DNA of 64,000 bases, taken from assembly GCF_022180385.2 (NCBI RefSeq), contig NZ_BQME02000001.1:2779636-2843635 (forward strand), in the 5' to 3' direction. Shown here one piece after another: positions 62,926 through 64,000 of this stretch; position 1 is the first letter of the stretch; every line of letters starts with the position of its first letter. The notes under the pieces were generated by a model. The model did not search any database, was not told the DNA's origin, and saw only the letters and a program-made list of their open reading frames with translations. A program made the translations under genes and the position numbers. The DNA is from Paenibacillus sp. L3-i20. Its GTDB lineage: Bacteria > Bacillota > Bacilli > Paenibacillales > Paenibacillaceae.

Positions 62926-63297
62926 TTACATACGCTCATAGGTATCGTCCGAATAGTATACCTCCAGGATGGTCGATCTGTCTCCATACACTTTGTCCAA
63001 GTGCCTTTCTCCCCATAAGCACAAGTTGTCCAGCACCGTTTTCAAGCTCAAACCGTATTCGCTAATCTCATACTCCACTTTAGGAGGGATTTCATGGTAG
63101 AGGATGCGGTTAATAATGCCATCCTTTTCGAGCTCGCGAAGTTGCTGCGTCAACATTTTTTGGGTAATATCGGGGATTAATCTTCTGAGCTCATTGGTTC
63201 GCTTTTTCCCGCTTATCAAATGGAATAGTATGATGCTTTTCCACTTTCCACCGACGACTTCCAGAGCGGCTTCCATACCATTGCGATATTTCTTCAT
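62926..63297 (-). CDS. HxlR-family transcriptional regulator
   Basis: 123 residues. ATG at 63297 has AAGGAGTG upstream, preferred to 63321. EVVGGKWKSIILFHLISGKK is the HxlR hallmark, then LRRLIPDITQKMLTQQLREL the recognition helices, and VEYEISEYGLSL. It binds DNA as a dimer, usually sensing quinones or electrophiles. The first Cys is absent from the N-terminal part typical of YodB, so redox sensing is not certain. It is divergent from an oxidoreductase gene, its likely target. Confidence 0.85.
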   Translation of the reverse strand: MKKYRNGMEAALEVVGGKWKSIILFHLISGKKRTNELRRLIPDITQKMLTQQLRELEKDGIINRILYHEIPPKVEYEISEYGLSLKTVLDNLCLWGERHLDKVYGDRSTILEVYYSDDTYERM

Positions 63298-63372
63298 AAC
63301 AAAACCACTCCTTCCTTCCAAAGTAATTCAATCAGTATAAAAATGATACTACGGAACTTAAAAGTAGCTACT

Positions 63373-63386
63373 GCACTTTAAAGTGC
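63373..63386. promoter_or_regulatory. Perfect 14-bp palindrome between HxlR and oxidoreductase
   Basis: GCACTTTAAAGTGC, with flanking AAGTAGCTACT and GTACTTAT that extend the symmetry weakly. It lies between the divergent HxlR and oxidoreductase genes and is a likely HxlR operator. Confidence 0.65.
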
Positions 63387-63507
63387 GTACTTATCAGAAT
63401 AATTTATATCATACATAATAACAACTGTAACCGGCCATTGACTATTTTTTCGAAAGGTTATCCATAGATGCCGCCGGGAATATGATATAAAGGAAGGTCG
63501 TTAACCA

Positions 63508-64000
63508 ATGAAAACGCTTGTTACTGTATCTCATCCGCGACAAAACTCACTTACGCACGCTGTAATGAACCGTTTTATAGAAGGCTTAGAACAAAACAAC
63601 CACGAAGTCGATATGTTGGACTTGCACTACGACGGATTCAATCCTGTATATACGGCTGAAGATGAAAAAGATTGGATAAATCCAAACAAAAACTATCCTC
63701 CCGTGATTCGCAAAGAAATGGACAGAATTCTTTCAGCGGACACGCTCGTTTTTGTGTTCCCGTTATGGCAGTACAACGTTCCTTCGATGCTTAAAGGTTA
63801 TTTGGACAAAGTATGGAACTTAGGTTTGTTCGGGAAGATCGGGGAGAAAAAAGTGTTGTGGATTTGCCTTACTGGCGGGGATCAAGAGCATATGAAAAAA
63901 TATAAGCGCGACGAGACATTGTCACACTATCTCAATGTACTGCTTGCTGGTTACGCCCAAGTAAAAGAATCACGAGTTGAATTGCTATGCGATACCCTTT
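63508..64000 (+). CDS. NAD(P)H oxidoreductase, flavodoxin fold (3' partial)
   Basis: Runs off the window after 164 residues. ATG follows AAGGAAGG. MKTLVTVSHPRQNSLTHAV is the FMN/FAD-binding start, SADTLVFVFPLWQYNVPSML the NQO1/KefF/YwrO-type middle, and GYLDKVWNLGLFG follows. It reduces quinones or related electrophiles with NAD(P)H. The HxlR neighbour suggests induction by quinone-type stress. Confidence 0.85.
   Translation, partial: MKTLVTVSHPRQNSLTHAVMNRFIEGLEQNNHEVDMLDLHYDGFNPVYTAEDEKDWINPNKNYPPVIRKEMDRILSADTLVFVFPLWQYNVPSMLKGYLDKVWNLGLFGKIGEKKVLWICLTGGDQEHMKKYKRDETLSHYLNVLLAGYAQVKESRVELLCDTL

Overview
The window reads as chromosomal DNA of a Paenibacillus-type Firmicute. The evidence is moderate-to-low GC, strong AGGAGG ribosome binding sites with frequent GTG/TTG starts, Fur boxes of the Bacillus 7-1-7 type, a copper-amine-oxidase-N repeat protein of the kind common in Paenibacillus, and many AraC regulators and ABC exporters. 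No rRNA, tRNA, insertion sequence or CRISPR array was seen.

Region by region. (1) 1-8.5 kb is a contact-dependent toxin locus: a huge 5'-truncated polymorphic toxin (clan CD peptidase-like, Ca-binding, GIY-YIG-like, pretoxin-Hint and WHH-type HNH nuclease regions), its SUKH immunity protein, and a tail of orphan immunity genes (YezG family, its nonsense-mutated duplicate, a colicin-E-type immunity homologue, an unrecognised small protein) with decayed Hint and other coding remnants. (2) 9.2-15.7 kb is a Fur-controlled catechol-siderophore uptake locus like B. subtilis btr-feuABC, with a protein that fuses two siderophore esterase domains; a further Fur-boxed AraC gene lies at 16.6 kb. (3) 17.7-29 kb is a mixed stretch of regulators, SDR and FAD oxidoreductases, an acyltransferase and remnants. 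(4) 29-43 kb carries two ABC exporter pairs in opposite orientation (the second with an asymmetric Walker B), AIM24, exonuclease III, an LTA-synthase-like enzyme and a TetR/aldehyde dehydrogenase unit. (5) 43.3-49.3 kb, minus strand, is an amino-sugar uptake locus: a GlcNAc-type PTS permease, its PRD antiterminator, and an NgcEFG-like ABC importer. Two antiterminator-target hairpins with the same core sequence stand before the PTS gene and before the ABC genes. (6) 49.3-56.2 kb is ordinary housekeeping and transport.

(7) 56.4-60.2 kb, minus strand, is the most unusual part. A MauE/DoxX-like membrane protein and a membrane-anchored CxxC thioredoxin-fold protein are followed by four very small unlisted genes for 41-43-residue peptides, each with six cysteines and no leader (three nearly identical and one divergent). 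Then come a strong intra-operon terminator and a peptidase-less ABC exporter. I read this as a disulfide-rich, probably leaderless, bacteriocin-like system with its own oxidative folding pair. (8) The last 4 kb holds a long gene-poor stretch, two unknown membrane proteins, and an HxlR regulator divergent from an NAD(P)H oxidoreductase that runs off the window.
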